Shown here piece by piece: positions 17,455 to 26,042 of a stretch of 64,000 bases of DNA. Origin of the DNA: Aquipuribacter hungaricus (GTDB lineage Bacteria > Actinomycetota > Actinomycetes > Actinomycetales > JBBAYJ01); assembly GCF_042663885.1 (NCBI RefSeq), contig NZ_JBHSXV010000001.1, one strand, 5' to 3'. Numbering within the stretch: position 1 is the first letter of the stretch; the number at the start of each line of letters is the position of its first letter. The notes under the pieces were generated by a model. The model saw only the letters and a list, made by a program, of their open reading frames with translations, had not been told where the DNA came from and did not search any database. Position numbers and translations under genes: made by a program.

Positions 17455-18918
17455 CTAGCGGTCCTCGCCCACGGCGCGCGGCCGCGTGCGGGCGCTGAAC
17501 CGGGACCGGCCGTGCTCGACCGGGTCCTTGGACAGCCGCCGGGTGAGGTGCAGCCCCTCCAGGACGAACTCCACGACCGCGGCGACCTCCGCCGGCAGGG
17601 GAGCGTCCTCCAGGCCGAGCCGGGTGCAGACCGCGCCGAGGCCCGCCACGGTGCCGACCGAGGACAGCAGGTCGGCGACCGGCACGTCGTCGCCCACGTC
17701 CACGTGCCCGCCCTCGGCGACGCGGTCGAGGAAGCCGGACAGGTCCGCGCCGCCCAGCCGGTCGCGCCAGGTCTCCGCGGTGGCCACCCGGAGCAGGTGG
17801 GACAGGACCTCGATCTCGCGGCCCTCCTCGCCGGACTCGAACTCGACCTTGCCGCGCAGCGTCCCCACGGCGGGCTCCAGGTCGGTGACCCGCGCCACCG
17901 CCGGGCCGTCCTCGCCGAGCAGGGCCGCGCGCCGGTCCGCGCCCGCGGCGACGGTCTCGGTGGCGGCGACCGCGAACCGCGCGGAGACCCCGGAGCGGGC
18001 GTCCACCGACGGCGACTCCCGGACCGCGCGGGTCCAACGGGCCAGCACCTCGACCAGGTGCGACGGCACCCGGGCCACGCCGTCGCGGCCGACCACGGCC
18101 TCCTGCGTGACCAGCTCGACCTCGGCCTGCAGGTCGACGGGGTAGTGGGTGCGGACCTCGGCGCCGAACCGGTCCTTGAGCGGGGTGATGATCCGGCCGC
18201 GGTTGGTGTAGTCCTCGGGGTTGGCGCTGGCCACGAGCAGCACGTCCAGCGGCAGGCGCAGGGCGTAGCCGCGGACCTGCAGGTCGCGCTCCTCGAGCAC
18301 GTTGAGCAGGCCGACCTGGATCCGCTCGGCGAGGTCGGGCAGCTCGTTGACGGCGAAGATGCCGCGGTTGGTGCGCGGCAGCAGGCCGAAGTGGATGGTC
18401 TCCGGGTCGCCCAGCGAGCGGCCCTCGGCCACGCGGACGGGGTCGACGTCGCCGATCAGGTCGCCGATCGAGGTGTCCGGGGTGGCGAGCTTCTCGTTGT
18501 AGCGCTCGCTGCGGTGGCGCCAGGCCACGGGCAGGTCGTCGCCCTCGGTCTCGGCCCGGGCGCGGGTGACCGGGAGCACCGGCGCCAGCGGGTCCTCGAA
18601 CAGCTCGGAGCCGGCGACGTGCGGGCTCCACTCGTCGAGCAGGCCGACGAGCGAGCGCAGCAGCCGGGTCTTGCCCTGGCCGCGCTCGCCGAGCAGGACC
18701 ATGTCGTGGCCGGCGAGCAGCGCCCGCTCGACCTCGGGCAGCACGGTGTCGTCGAAGCCGACGACACCCTCGAAGCGGGGGGTGCCGGCGCGCATCAGGC
18801 GGAGCAGGTTGTCGCGCAGCTCGGCGCGGACGTCACGGGAGGACCAGCCCGACGCGCGCAGCGCGCCGAGGGTGTCGGGGAGCGTGGAGGGAGCGGGCGG
18901 CGTGGGCATGGCCGGCAT
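17455..18918 (-). CDS. ChlI-like AAA+ ATPase
   Basis: A 487-residue ATPase with Walker A LLGERGQGKTRLL at about 76-88. Walker B and the ChlI-like region are at GIFAVNELPDLAERIQVGLLNVLEERDLQVRG. Sensor 1 is VASANPEDYTNRGRI and the arginine finger region is TPLKDRF. A long C-terminal lid domain follows. This is the motor for the VWA protein encoded three bases downstream. The first ATG (18918) is exactly six bases after the -10 box TAGGGT, indicating a leaderless transcript. The client protein is unknown. Confidence 0.88.
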   Translation of the reverse strand: MPAMPTPPAPSTLPDTLGALRASGWSSRDVRAELRDNLLRLMRAGTPRFEGVVGFDDTVLPEVERALLAGHDMVLLGERGQGKTRLLRSLVGLLDEWSPHVAGSELFEDPLAPVLPVTRARAETEGDDLPVAWRHRSERYNEKLATPDTSIGDLIGDVDPVRVAEGRSLGDPETIHFGLLPRTNRGIFAVNELPDLAERIQVGLLNVLEERDLQVRGYALRLPLDVLLVASANPEDYTNRGRIITPLKDRFGAEVRTHYPVDLQAEVELVTQEAVVGRDGVARVPSHLVEVLARWTRAVRESPSVDARSGVSARFAVAATETVAAGADRRAALLGEDGPAVARVTDLEPAVGTLRGKVEFESGEEGREIEVLSHLLRVATAETWRDRLGGADLSGFLDRVAEGGHVDVGDDVPVADLLSSVGTVAGLGAVCTRLGLEDAPLPAEVAAVVEFVLEGLHLTRRLSKDPVEHGRSRFSARTRPRAVGEDR

Positions 18919-18924
18919 GGAGCC

Positions 18925-18930
18925 ACCCTA
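18925..18930 (-). promoter_or_regulatory. -10 box TAGGGT, leaderless promoter of the AAA+/VWA operon
   Basis: TAGGGT, six bases, ATG on the minus strand. It fits TANNNT fully. The AI-2E-type gene diverges from the same 68-bp gap. Confidence 0.55.
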
Positions 18931-18986
18931 GGCACGTCGTCGCGGGAGCCGCCCGCCAGGTGCCGGCCAGGTGGTGAGATGGGCGC

Positions 18987-20162
18987 ATGCCCCCGGTGCC
19001 GGTCCCGCGCGCGCTGGAGATCGCCACGGCCTGGGGCTGGCGGCTGCTCGTCGTGGCGGTCGCCGTCTACGTGTTCGGCTTCCTCGTGCTGGACCGGGTG
19101 CGGCTGGTCGCGGTGCCCCTACTGCTCGCGGTGCTCGTGGCGGCGCTGCTCGCCCCGCTGTACCGGGGCCTGCTGCGCTCGCGGGTGCCCCGCTACCCCG
19201 CAGCGGGGGTGTCGGTGGCGGTGTTCGTCGCCGTGCTCGCGCTGGCGGTGACCGTGGTGTCGCAGCAGATCGCCACCGAGATCGGCGACTTCGGCGCCTC
19301 GGCCGGGGACGGCCTGGAGCAGACGCTTGCCTTCGTCGCCGACCTGCTCGGGGTGAGCCTCGCGCAGGTCGAGGCCTCGATCTCCGAGGCCGTCACGTCG
19401 GTGGTGCAGGAGTCGACCGGCCTGGTCTCGGGCGCGCTCACCGCCACCGGCACCGCGACCTCGCTGCTGACCGGGCTGCTGCTCACCCTGTTCGCGGTGT
19501 TCTTCTACCTGGCCGACGGCTCGCGGATCTGGTCGTTCCTCGTCTCGCTGCTGCCCGGCGACGGCCGCGCCCGCGCCGACGTGGCCGGCCGCCGCTCGTG
19601 GGCGACGCTGGCCGGGTACGTCCGTGCGCTGCCCGTGGTGGCCTTCGTCGACGCCCTGGGCATCGGGGTCGGGGCGGCCGTGCTCGGCGTGCCGTTCGCC
19701 CTGCCCATCGCCGTCATCACCTTCGTCGGGGCGTTCGTGCCGCTGGTCGGGGCGGTCGTCACCGGGGCGCTCGCGGTGCTCGTCGCCCTGGTCAGCCAGG
19801 GCCTGGTGAGCGCGCTCGTCCTGCTCGTCATCGTGTTCGCGGTGCAGCAGCTGGAGTCCTACGTGCTGCAGCCGCTGCTGCTCGGCCGCGCCGTCGAGCT
19901 GCACCCGCTCGCCGTGGTCAGCGCCATCACCACGGGCATCGTGCTCGCCGGGATCGTCGGCGGGGTGCTGGCCGTCCCGCTGCTGGCCATGGTCGTGACG
20001 TTCGTCCGCTCGCTCGCCTCGCCGCACGCGGTCCCGCTCGCCGAGGACGCCCCGCCGACGGACGCCGGCGCGACCGACGGGCTCGACGGGCTGGACGGGG
20101 CCGACGGGGCGCGCGCGCCGGGCACCGTCGTCGTGGGATCCGAGACCGGCGGCGCGCGGTGA
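18987..20162 (+). CDS. AI-2E family (DUF20) membrane transporter
   Basis: A 391-residue protein with about seven or eight hydrophobic segments, beginning with a pair at 22-65. A helical extracellular section (85-150) separates these from the C-terminal group, which contains the family signature QQLESYVLQPLLLGRAVELHPLAVV. Members transport autoinducer-2, ions or other small molecules. The tail (340-391) is acidic and disordered, with GLDGLDGADGA. The ATG follows TGAGAT by six bases. The threonine ammonia-lyase start overlaps its stop (GTGA). Confidence 0.87.
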   Translation: MPPVPVPRALEIATAWGWRLLVVAVAVYVFGFLVLDRVRLVAVPLLLAVLVAALLAPLYRGLLRSRVPRYPAAGVSVAVFVAVLALAVTVVSQQIATEIGDFGASAGDGLEQTLAFVADLLGVSLAQVEASISEAVTSVVQESTGLVSGALTATGTATSLLTGLLLTLFAVFFYLADGSRIWSFLVSLLPGDGRARADVAGRRSWATLAGYVRALPVVAFVDALGIGVGAAVLGVPFALPIAVITFVGAFVPLVGAVVTGALAVLVALVSQGLVSALVLLVIVFAVQQLESYVLQPLLLGRAVELHPLAVVSAITTGIVLAGIVGGVLAVPLLAMVVTFVRSLASPHAVPLAEDAPPTDAGATDGLDGLDGADGARAPGTVVVGSETGGAR

Positions 20163-21436
20163 GCGAGACCAGCGTCCCCGGCAGCGAGGCCGGCGGGGTC
20201 GGGCGGAGCCGGTCCGGCGGCCACGTGCCCGACGACGCCGACCGCGACGACGCCCGCGCGCTGCTGGCCGGGGTGGTCCGGACCACCCCGGTGGTGCGCA
20301 ACCGCGCGCTGTCGGACCTGCTCGGCGGCGACGTGTGGCTCAAGGCCGAGAACCTCCAGCGTGCCGGCTCGTTCAAGATCCGCGGGGCGTACACGCGCAT
20401 CGCCCGGCTGGGGGAGCAGGGCCGGGCCCCCGGCGTGGTCGCGGCGAGCGCCGGCAACCACGCCCAGGGCGTCGCGCTCGCCGCCTCGCTGCTGGGCACC
20501 ACCGCGACGGTGTTCATGCCGGTCGGCGCCGCGCTGCCGAAGGTGGCCGCGACGACCGCCTACGGCGCCCGGGTGCAGCACGTCGGGCGCAGCGTCGACG
20601 AGGCGCTGGTCGCCGCCCGCGAGATGTCCGCTCAGACCGGCGCCGTCCTGGTCCACCCCTTCGACCACGTCGACGTGGTGTCCGGGCAGGCCTCGCTCGG
20701 CGCCGAGGTCCTCGAGCAGGTGCCCGACGCCCGCACCGTGCTGGTCTGCACCGGCGGCGGCGGCCTGCTGGCGGGCGTGGCGCTCGAGGCGGACCGGGCG
20801 CGCCGGCACGGCCGCGACGTCACCGTCGTCGGGGTCCAGGCGGCGGCCGCCGCGGCCTACCCGGCGTCGCTGTCCGCGGGGGAGCCGGTCCCGCTCGCGC
20901 GGATGTCGACGATGGCCGACGGCATCGCCGTGGGGCGCCCGGGCGACGTGCCCTTCGCCGTCGTCGCCGCGCTCGTGGACCGGGTCGTCACGGTCACCGA
21001 GGAGGAGCTGTCGCGCGCCCTCGTCCTGCTGCTGGAACGGGCCAAGCTCGTCGTCGAGCCGGCGGGCGCCGCCGCGGTCGCCGCGCTGCTCGCCCACCCG
21101 GGCACGTTCGAGCCGCCGGTCGTGGCGGTGCTGTCCGGCGGCAACGTCGACCCGCTCGTCCTGCACCGCGTGCTGCGCCACGGCCTGGTCGCCGGCGGGC
21201 GGTACCTGCAGCTGCGGGTGCAGATCGCCGACCGGCCGGGGGCGCTCGGGCGGCTGCTGGAGGAGCTCGGCCGCACCGACGCCAACCTCGTCGAGGTCGA
21301 GCACCGCCGGACCGCGGCCCGCCTGCACGTGGACGAGGTCGAGGTCGCGCTGCAGCTGGAGACCCGCGGCGGGGAGCACCGCGACGCGGTGATCGGCGCG
21401 CTGCGCAGCGCCGGGTACGGGGTCGTCGTCGAGTAG
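20159..21436 (+). CDS. ilvA: threonine ammonia-lyase (dehydratase)
   Basis: A 425-residue PLP enzyme that deaminates threonine to 2-oxobutanoate, the entry to isoleucine synthesis. The PLP Lys is at about 73 in GSFKIRGAYTR, with SAGNHAQG at about 98-105 and the phosphate loop TGGGGLLAG at about 198-206. One C-terminal ACT domain (about 345-425) begins LQLRVQIADRPGALG, matching the shorter, catabolic/actinobacterial type rather than the long two-ACT enzyme. A disordered head of about 25 residues precedes the core. The gene overlaps the AI-2E gene by four bases and ends before a perfect hairpin. Confidence 0.93.
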   Translation: MSETSVPGSEAGGVGRSRSGGHVPDDADRDDARALLAGVVRTTPVVRNRALSDLLGGDVWLKAENLQRAGSFKIRGAYTRIARLGEQGRAPGVVAASAGNHAQGVALAASLLGTTATVFMPVGAALPKVAATTAYGARVQHVGRSVDEALVAAREMSAQTGAVLVHPFDHVDVVSGQASLGAEVLEQVPDARTVLVCTGGGGLLAGVALEADRARRHGRDVTVVGVQAAAAAAYPASLSAGEPVPLARMSTMADGIAVGRPGDVPFAVVAALVDRVVTVTEEELSRALVLLLERAKLVVEPAGAAAVAALLAHPGTFEPPVVAVLSGGNVDPLVLHRVLRHGLVAGGRYLQLRVQIADRPGALGRLLEELGRTDANLVEVEHRRTAARLHVDEVEVALQLETRGGEHRDAVIGALRSAGYGVVVE

Positions 21437-21450
21437 CCGCCCCCGGACGC

Positions 21451-21489
21451 AGCACCGCCCCCGACCGGTGACCGGTCGGGGGCGGTGCT
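21451..21489. terminator. Perfect 18-bp stem hairpin between ilvA and the sugar permease gene
   Basis: Arms AGCACCGCCCCCGACCGG and its exact complement surround the loop TGA. It is the longest perfect stem I found in the window. The flanking genes converge, so it is likely a two-way terminator. Confidence 0.85.
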
Positions 21490-21537
21490 CGTGGGGCTGG
21501 TGCCCCGGGCGTGGCCCGGTGCGAGGTCGTGCTGGGG

Positions 21538-22776
21538 TCAGCGGCTGGCCCCGGCGCGGCGCTTGTTGTAGACGTCGAAGGCGACGGCGAGCAGGAGCAC
21601 GAGGCCCTTGACGACCGACTGCAGCGACTGGTCGACGCCCATGAGCTGCATGCCGTTGCTCATGACGGCCATGATCAGGCCGCCGACCATGGCGCCCATG
21701 ACGGTGCCGACGCCGCCGGTGACGGCCGCCCCGCCGATGAAGGCGGCGGCGATGGCGTCCAGCTCGAACATGTTGCCGGCGGACGGCTGGGCGCCGTTGG
21801 AGCGGGCCGAGTAGATGATCCCGGCGACCGCGGACAGGAAGCCCATGTTGACGAAGATCCAGAAGTTGACGGCCTTGACCTTGACGCCGGAGAGCATCGC
21901 CGCGGACAGGTTGCCGCCGATGGCGTAGATCTGGCGGCCGAAGACGGTCCGGTTGGACACGACCGCGTAGACCATGATCAGGACGCCGAGGATGACGAGG
22001 ACGTAGGGCAGGCCGCGGGCGTGGGCGAGCTGCCACGCGAAGGCCATGACGACGGCGCCGACGGCGACGACCCGCAGGACGAACAGCGGGAAGGACTCCA
22101 CGGGCTGGGCGTAGCGGATCCGCGCGGTGCGGGTGCGGAAGCCGCTGACGGCGTACCCGGCCACGGCCAGCGCGCCGATGAGCAGCGTGAAGGCGTCGAA
22201 GCCGTTGCCGCCGAGCAGGCCGTTGGAGAAGCCGCCGGCGATCCGGCCGTACTCCGTGGGGAAGGGCGACAGCGTGATGTTGCTGAGCACCTGCAGCGTG
22301 AGCCCGCGGAACAGGAGCATGCCGGCGAGGGTGACGATGAAGGCGGGGATGCCGACGTAGGCCACCCAGAACCCGTGCCAGGCGCCGACCGCGAGGCCGA
22401 CGGCGATGGCGGCGAGCACGCCGACCCACCACGGCACGCCCTCGCGGATGACGAGGACGGCCGAGACCGCCCCGGTCAGCGCGACGACGGAGCCGACGGA
22501 CAGGTCGATGTGCCCGGCGATGATCACCAGGACCATGCCGATCGCCAGCACGAGGATGTAGGAGTACTGCAGGACGATGTTCGTGATGTTCGTCGGGCTC
22601 AGCGACGTGCCGCCGGTGAGGATGGCGAACAGCGCGACGATGGCGACGAAGGCGACGTAGATGCCGCTGGTGCGCAGGTTGCGGGTGAGCAGCGTGCGGA
22701 CGTCGCTCGTGCCGGTGTGGAGCGCCTTCGAGGTCACCTCCGCTGCGGGGGCGGTGGCGGGGGTGGTAGTGCTCAT
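21538..22776 (-). CDS. sugar ABC transporter permease (MmsB/GguB/XylH type)
   Basis: A 412-residue permease with about eleven hydrophobic segments. The ribose/xylose permease family motif GHIDLSVGSVVALTGA lies at about 87-102, and AAFIGGAAVTGGVGTVMGAMVGG near the C-terminus. It forms the channel for a sugar taken up through the ATPase (four-base overlap, ATGA) and the binding lipoprotein upstream. The large size with a bipartite middle (ARIRYAQPVESFPLFV) is typical of the xylose/multiple-sugar branch. The gene ends before a perfect hairpin. Confidence 0.92.
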   Translation of the reverse strand: MSTTTPATAPAAEVTSKALHTGTSDVRTLLTRNLRTSGIYVAFVAIVALFAILTGGTSLSPTNITNIVLQYSYILVLAIGMVLVIIAGHIDLSVGSVVALTGAVSAVLVIREGVPWWVGVLAAIAVGLAVGAWHGFWVAYVGIPAFIVTLAGMLLFRGLTLQVLSNITLSPFPTEYGRIAGGFSNGLLGGNGFDAFTLLIGALAVAGYAVSGFRTRTARIRYAQPVESFPLFVLRVVAVGAVVMAFAWQLAHARGLPYVLVILGVLIMVYAVVSNRTVFGRQIYAIGGNLSAAMLSGVKVKAVNFWIFVNMGFLSAVAGIIYSARSNGAQPSAGNMFELDAIAAAFIGGAAVTGGVGTVMGAMVGGLIMAVMSNGMQLMGVDQSLQSVVKGLVLLLAVAFDVYNKRRAGASR

Positions 22777-24326
22777 CCGACGGGCTCCTTCTCCTTGGTC
22801 ATGAGCTCCATGAGGTTCTCCTGCGTCGCCTGGTTGACAGGCACCTGGCCGGTGATGCGACCGGCCGACAGGGTGTAGATCCGGTCGCAGATGCCCAGGA
22901 GCTCGGGCAGCTCGGAGGAGATGACCACGACGGCCTTCCCGTCCGCGACCAGCTTGTTGACGATCGTGTAGATCTCGTACTTGGCGCCGACGTCGATGCC
23001 GCGCGTCGGCTCGTCGAGGATGAGGACGTCCGGGTCGGTGAACAACCACTTGGACAGGACGACCTTCTGCTGGTTGCCGCCGGACAGCTTGCCGACGACG
23101 GACAGCACGGACGGCGCCTTGATGTTCATGTCGCGGCGGCTGCCCTCGGCGACCTTGATCTCCTCGTTGCCGTTGACGAACCCGCGGCGGGCGAGCTTGC
23201 CCAGCGCGGCGGCGGAGACGTTGCGGCGGATGTCCTCGATGAGGTTGAGGCCGTACTTCTTGCGGTCCTCGGTGGCGTAGGCGATGCCGGCGTCGATGGC
23301 CTCGGGCACGTCGCGCACCCGGGTCTCCTTGCCGTGCATGAACAGCCGGCCGGTGATGTCGCGGCCGTAGGAGCGGCCGAAGATGCTCATGGCCAGCTCG
23401 GTGCGCCCGGCCCCCATGAGGCCGGCGATGCCGACGACCTCGCCCGCGCGGACGGAGAACGAGGCGCCGTCGACGACCTTGCGGTCCTGCGTGGGGTGCA
23501 TGACGGTCCAGTCCTCGACGCGGAGGACCTCCTCGCCCGGGTCGGACTGCCGGTCCGGGTAGAAGCTCTCCAGGTCGCGGCCGACCATGCCGCGGATGAT
23601 CCGGCCCTGGGTGACCTCGCCCGCGTGCAGGCTCAGGGTCTCCACGGTCCGGCCGTCGCGGATGACCGTGACGTTGTCGGAGACGGCGGTGATCTCGTTG
23701 AGCTTGTGGCTGATCATGATGCTCGTGATGCCCTGCTCGCGCAGGCGCCGCAGCAGGCCGAGCAGGTGCGCGGAGTCGGTGTCGTTGAGCGCCGCGGTCG
23801 GCTCGTCGAGGATGAGCAGCTTGACGTCCTTGGACAGCGCCTTGGCGATCTCCACCAGCTGCTGCTTGCCGACGCCGAGCTGGCCGACCGGGGTGACGGG
23901 GTTCTCGTCCAGGCCGACGGAGGCCAGCAGCGCGGCGGCCTCGGCGTTGGCCTTGTTCCAGTCGATGAGCCCGCCGCGGCCCCGGCGCTCGTTGCCGAGG
24001 AACAGGTTCTCCGCGATGGAGAGGTACGGCACGAGCGCCAGCTCCTGGTGGATGATGACGATGCCGACGTGCTCGGAGTCGCGGATGCCGGAGAAGCTCA
24101 TCGTCGCGCCGTCGAAGACGATCTCGCCGTCGTAGCTGCCGCTGGGGTACACCCCGGACAGCACCTTCATGAGCGTCGACTTGCCGGCGCCGTTCTCGCC
24201 GCAGATCGCGTGGATCTCGCCGCGGCGCACGTTGAGGCTCACGTCCTCCAGCGCCTTGACGCCGGGGAAGGTCTTGGTGATGCGCCGCATCTGCAGGATG
24301 TCGTCGCTCGTCGTGCGGTCGTCCAT
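22773..24326 (-). CDS. sugar ABC transporter double ATPase (MmsA/GguA/XylG type)
   Basis: 517 residues with two ABC domains. The first has Walker A GENGAGKST at about 43-51, signature QLGVGKQQLVEIAKAL and Walker B LLILDEPTAAL. The second has a degenerate Walker A (GLMGAGRTELAMSIFG), signature KLSGGNQQKVVLSKWL and Walker B VLILDEPTRGIDVG. This is the carbohydrate-uptake class 2 layout. Start ATG at 24326 is about 180 bases after the binding-protein stop; an 8-bp hairpin at 24388-24425 in that gap could lower expression relative to the binding protein. Confidence 0.94.
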   Translation of the reverse strand: MDDRTTSDDILQMRRITKTFPGVKALEDVSLNVRRGEIHAICGENGAGKSTLMKVLSGVYPSGSYDGEIVFDGATMSFSGIRDSEHVGIVIIHQELALVPYLSIAENLFLGNERRGRGGLIDWNKANAEAAALLASVGLDENPVTPVGQLGVGKQQLVEIAKALSKDVKLLILDEPTAALNDTDSAHLLGLLRRLREQGITSIMISHKLNEITAVSDNVTVIRDGRTVETLSLHAGEVTQGRIIRGMVGRDLESFYPDRQSDPGEEVLRVEDWTVMHPTQDRKVVDGASFSVRAGEVVGIAGLMGAGRTELAMSIFGRSYGRDITGRLFMHGKETRVRDVPEAIDAGIAYATEDRKKYGLNLIEDIRRNVSAAALGKLARRGFVNGNEEIKVAEGSRRDMNIKAPSVLSVVGKLSGGNQQKVVLSKWLFTDPDVLILDEPTRGIDVGAKYEIYTIVNKLVADGKAVVVISSELPELLGICDRIYTLSAGRITGQVPVNQATQENLMELMTKEKEPVG

Positions 24327-24387
24327 GGGGTACCGCCGTCTCCGTCGTGGGGCGCCCGGCCGGGGCAGGCCGGGGACGTGCTGACCA

Positions 24388-24425
24388 GGGCCCGGCCGCA
24401 GGAGGCGTCCCCCGCGACCGGGCCC
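24388..24425 (-). terminator. Possible attenuating hairpin between binding protein and ATPase genes
   Basis: Eight-base perfect arms GGGCCCGG and CCGGGCCC around a 22-base loop. Such intergenic stems commonly set a high binding-protein to ATPase ratio. The long loop makes this tentative. The rest of the ~180-base gap is GC-rich and shows nothing else. Confidence 0.35.
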
Positions 24426-24507
24426 GGTCGGTGCTCAGGTGCTGGTGGTGCTCAGGTGCTCGCGTGCTGTGGTGCGGTCCGCCGGTCGGGGGCGGGGAGG
24501 GCGGACG

Positions 24508-25671
24508 TCAGTCCGCCTGGCCGGCCTCGACCTCTTCGGCGGTCCAGTAGCCGGAGTCCACGAGGACGGGCTGGATGTTGTCGGCGGTGACCGTCTCGAC
24601 CTCGAGCAGGTACGACGGGACGACCTTCACGCCGTTGTCGTAGGTCTCGGTGTCGTTGGCCTCGGGCTCGGAGCCGTCGAGGAACGCCTGGGCGGCGGAC
24701 ACGGCCTGCTCGGCGAGCAGGCGGGTGTCCTTGAAGATCGTCGAGCTCTGGACGCCGTCGGCGATGAGCTTGATCGAGGCGATCTCGGCGTCCTGGCCGG
24801 TGATGATCGGCATGGGCTGGGCGCCCTCGGTCGTCGTGGGGCCGTAGCCGGCGTTGGTCAGCGACGTGATGATGCCGCGGGAGATGCCGTCGTAGGGCGA
24901 CAGGACGCCGTCGACGCGGCTGCCGTCGTTGTAGTTGCCGGTGAGCAGGTCGTCCATGCGGTCCTGGGCGGTGGCCTGGTCCCAGCGCAGCGTGGCGGCG
25001 TCCTCGATCGAGGTCTGGCCGGACTTGACGACGAGGGTGCCGTCGTCGATGAAGGGCTGCAGGACGTCCATGGCGCCGTCGAAGAAGAAGAAGGCGTTGT
25101 TGTCGTCCAGGGAGCCGGCGAACAGCTCGACGTTGAAGGGGCCGGTGGCGGTGCCCGCCGAGCCGTCGGCGTTGAGGACGCCGAGACCGGTGAGGAGCGC
25201 GGTGCCCTGCGCCTGGCCGACGGCGAAGTTGTCGAACGTCACGTAGAAGTCGACGTTCTCGCTGTCGCGGATGAGGCGGTCGTAGGAGATGACGGGGATG
25301 CCCGCGGCCGCGGCGGCCTCGAGCTGGCCGCCGAGGGCGGTGCCGTCGATGGCGGCGACGATGAGGACGTCGGCGCCCTGCGTGATCATCTGGTCGACCT
25401 GCTGGGACTGGGTGGGGATGTCGTCGCCGGCGAACTGGAGGTCGACGTCGTAGCCGGCCTCGGTCAGCTGGGACTCGACGGCCTCGCCGTCGGCGATCCA
25501 GCGCTCGGACGTCTGGGTCGGCATGGAGACGCCGATGGTCAGGTCCTCGGGGGCCTCGCCGCTCGCGCCGCCGCCGGCTGCGCCGCCGGAGCCTGCGCCC
25601 TCGCCGCCGCACGCGGCGAGCGTCAGGGCGAGTGCCGCGGTGATGGCGGCTGTGGTGAGCCTGGTGCTCAT
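24508..25671 (-). CDS. sugar-binding lipoprotein of the ABC importer (ChvE/XylF-like)
   Basis: A 387-residue periplasmic-binding-protein fold. A lipoprotein signal ends in TLAACGGE (Cys21), followed by a Gly/Ala/Ser spacer. The mature domain opens with IGVSMPTQTSERWIADG, typical of ChvE/xylose-binding proteins, and contains IVAAIDGTALGGQLEAAAAAG and GVLSPYDGISRGI. The ATG at 25671 has GAAGGAG at the right distance. The sugar is probably a pentose or galactose-like hexose, but motifs do not settle it. It is the first gene of the importer operon. Confidence 0.92.
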   Translation of the reverse strand: MSTRLTTAAITAALALTLAACGGEGAGSGGAAGGGASGEAPEDLTIGVSMPTQTSERWIADGEAVESQLTEAGYDVDLQFAGDDIPTQSQQVDQMITQGADVLIVAAIDGTALGGQLEAAAAAGIPVISYDRLIRDSENVDFYVTFDNFAVGQAQGTALLTGLGVLNADGSAGTATGPFNVELFAGSLDDNNAFFFFDGAMDVLQPFIDDGTLVVKSGQTSIEDAATLRWDQATAQDRMDDLLTGNYNDGSRVDGVLSPYDGISRGIITSLTNAGYGPTTTEGAQPMPIITGQDAEIASIKLIADGVQSSTIFKDTRLLAEQAVSAAQAFLDGSEPEANDTETYDNGVKVVPSYLLEVETVTADNIQPVLVDSGYWTAEEVEAGQAD

Positions 25672-25740
25672 GTGGATCTCCTTCGTGGGTCGCGACCCGC
25701 CTCTGGACGGGGGATCACGTCGCTGTGGCAGCCCCACATG

Positions 25741-25752
25741 GTGAACGTTCAC
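25741..25752. promoter_or_regulatory. GTGAACGTTCAC palindrome, probable LacI-type operator
   Basis: A 12-bp perfect palindrome with a central CG, 70 bases upstream of the binding-protein start. LacI-family sugar regulators bind palindromes of this form. No regulator gene is adjacent. The remaining gap (25672-26042) separates the divergent importer and DrrAB operons; apart from this site and the two ribosome sites I see no further feature in it. Confidence 0.5.
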
Positions 25753-26042
25753 AGAAGACGCCGACAAGCGGGACGGCCCTCGCCGCGGTCACATCTTCGT
25801 AACACTGGCCGACCGTCACCCGGACGGTCGACGGACCGTCGTCCGGGCGTCGCCGCGCGTGCACCGGGCCCCCCGGGCGGCACTGCGACAGGTCCTCCGG
25901 CGGCCACCGATGAGTCCGGGCGCCCGGCCGGGTCGCAGGGGGCATGCAGCAGCAGCCGCCCCCGCAGCGCCACCCGTCCCCGACCACGCCCAGAGCGGAA
26001 CCGCCTCGCGCGCTGTCGGTCCCCCCGGGGAGGATCGACGGC

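Noticed and set aside
15673..19251. A 1192-codon plus-strand frame opposite the VWA and AAA+ genes
   Set aside because: It is the antisense shadow of two genes with intact motifs. Its composition is Gly/Ala/Arg/His filler with no domain.
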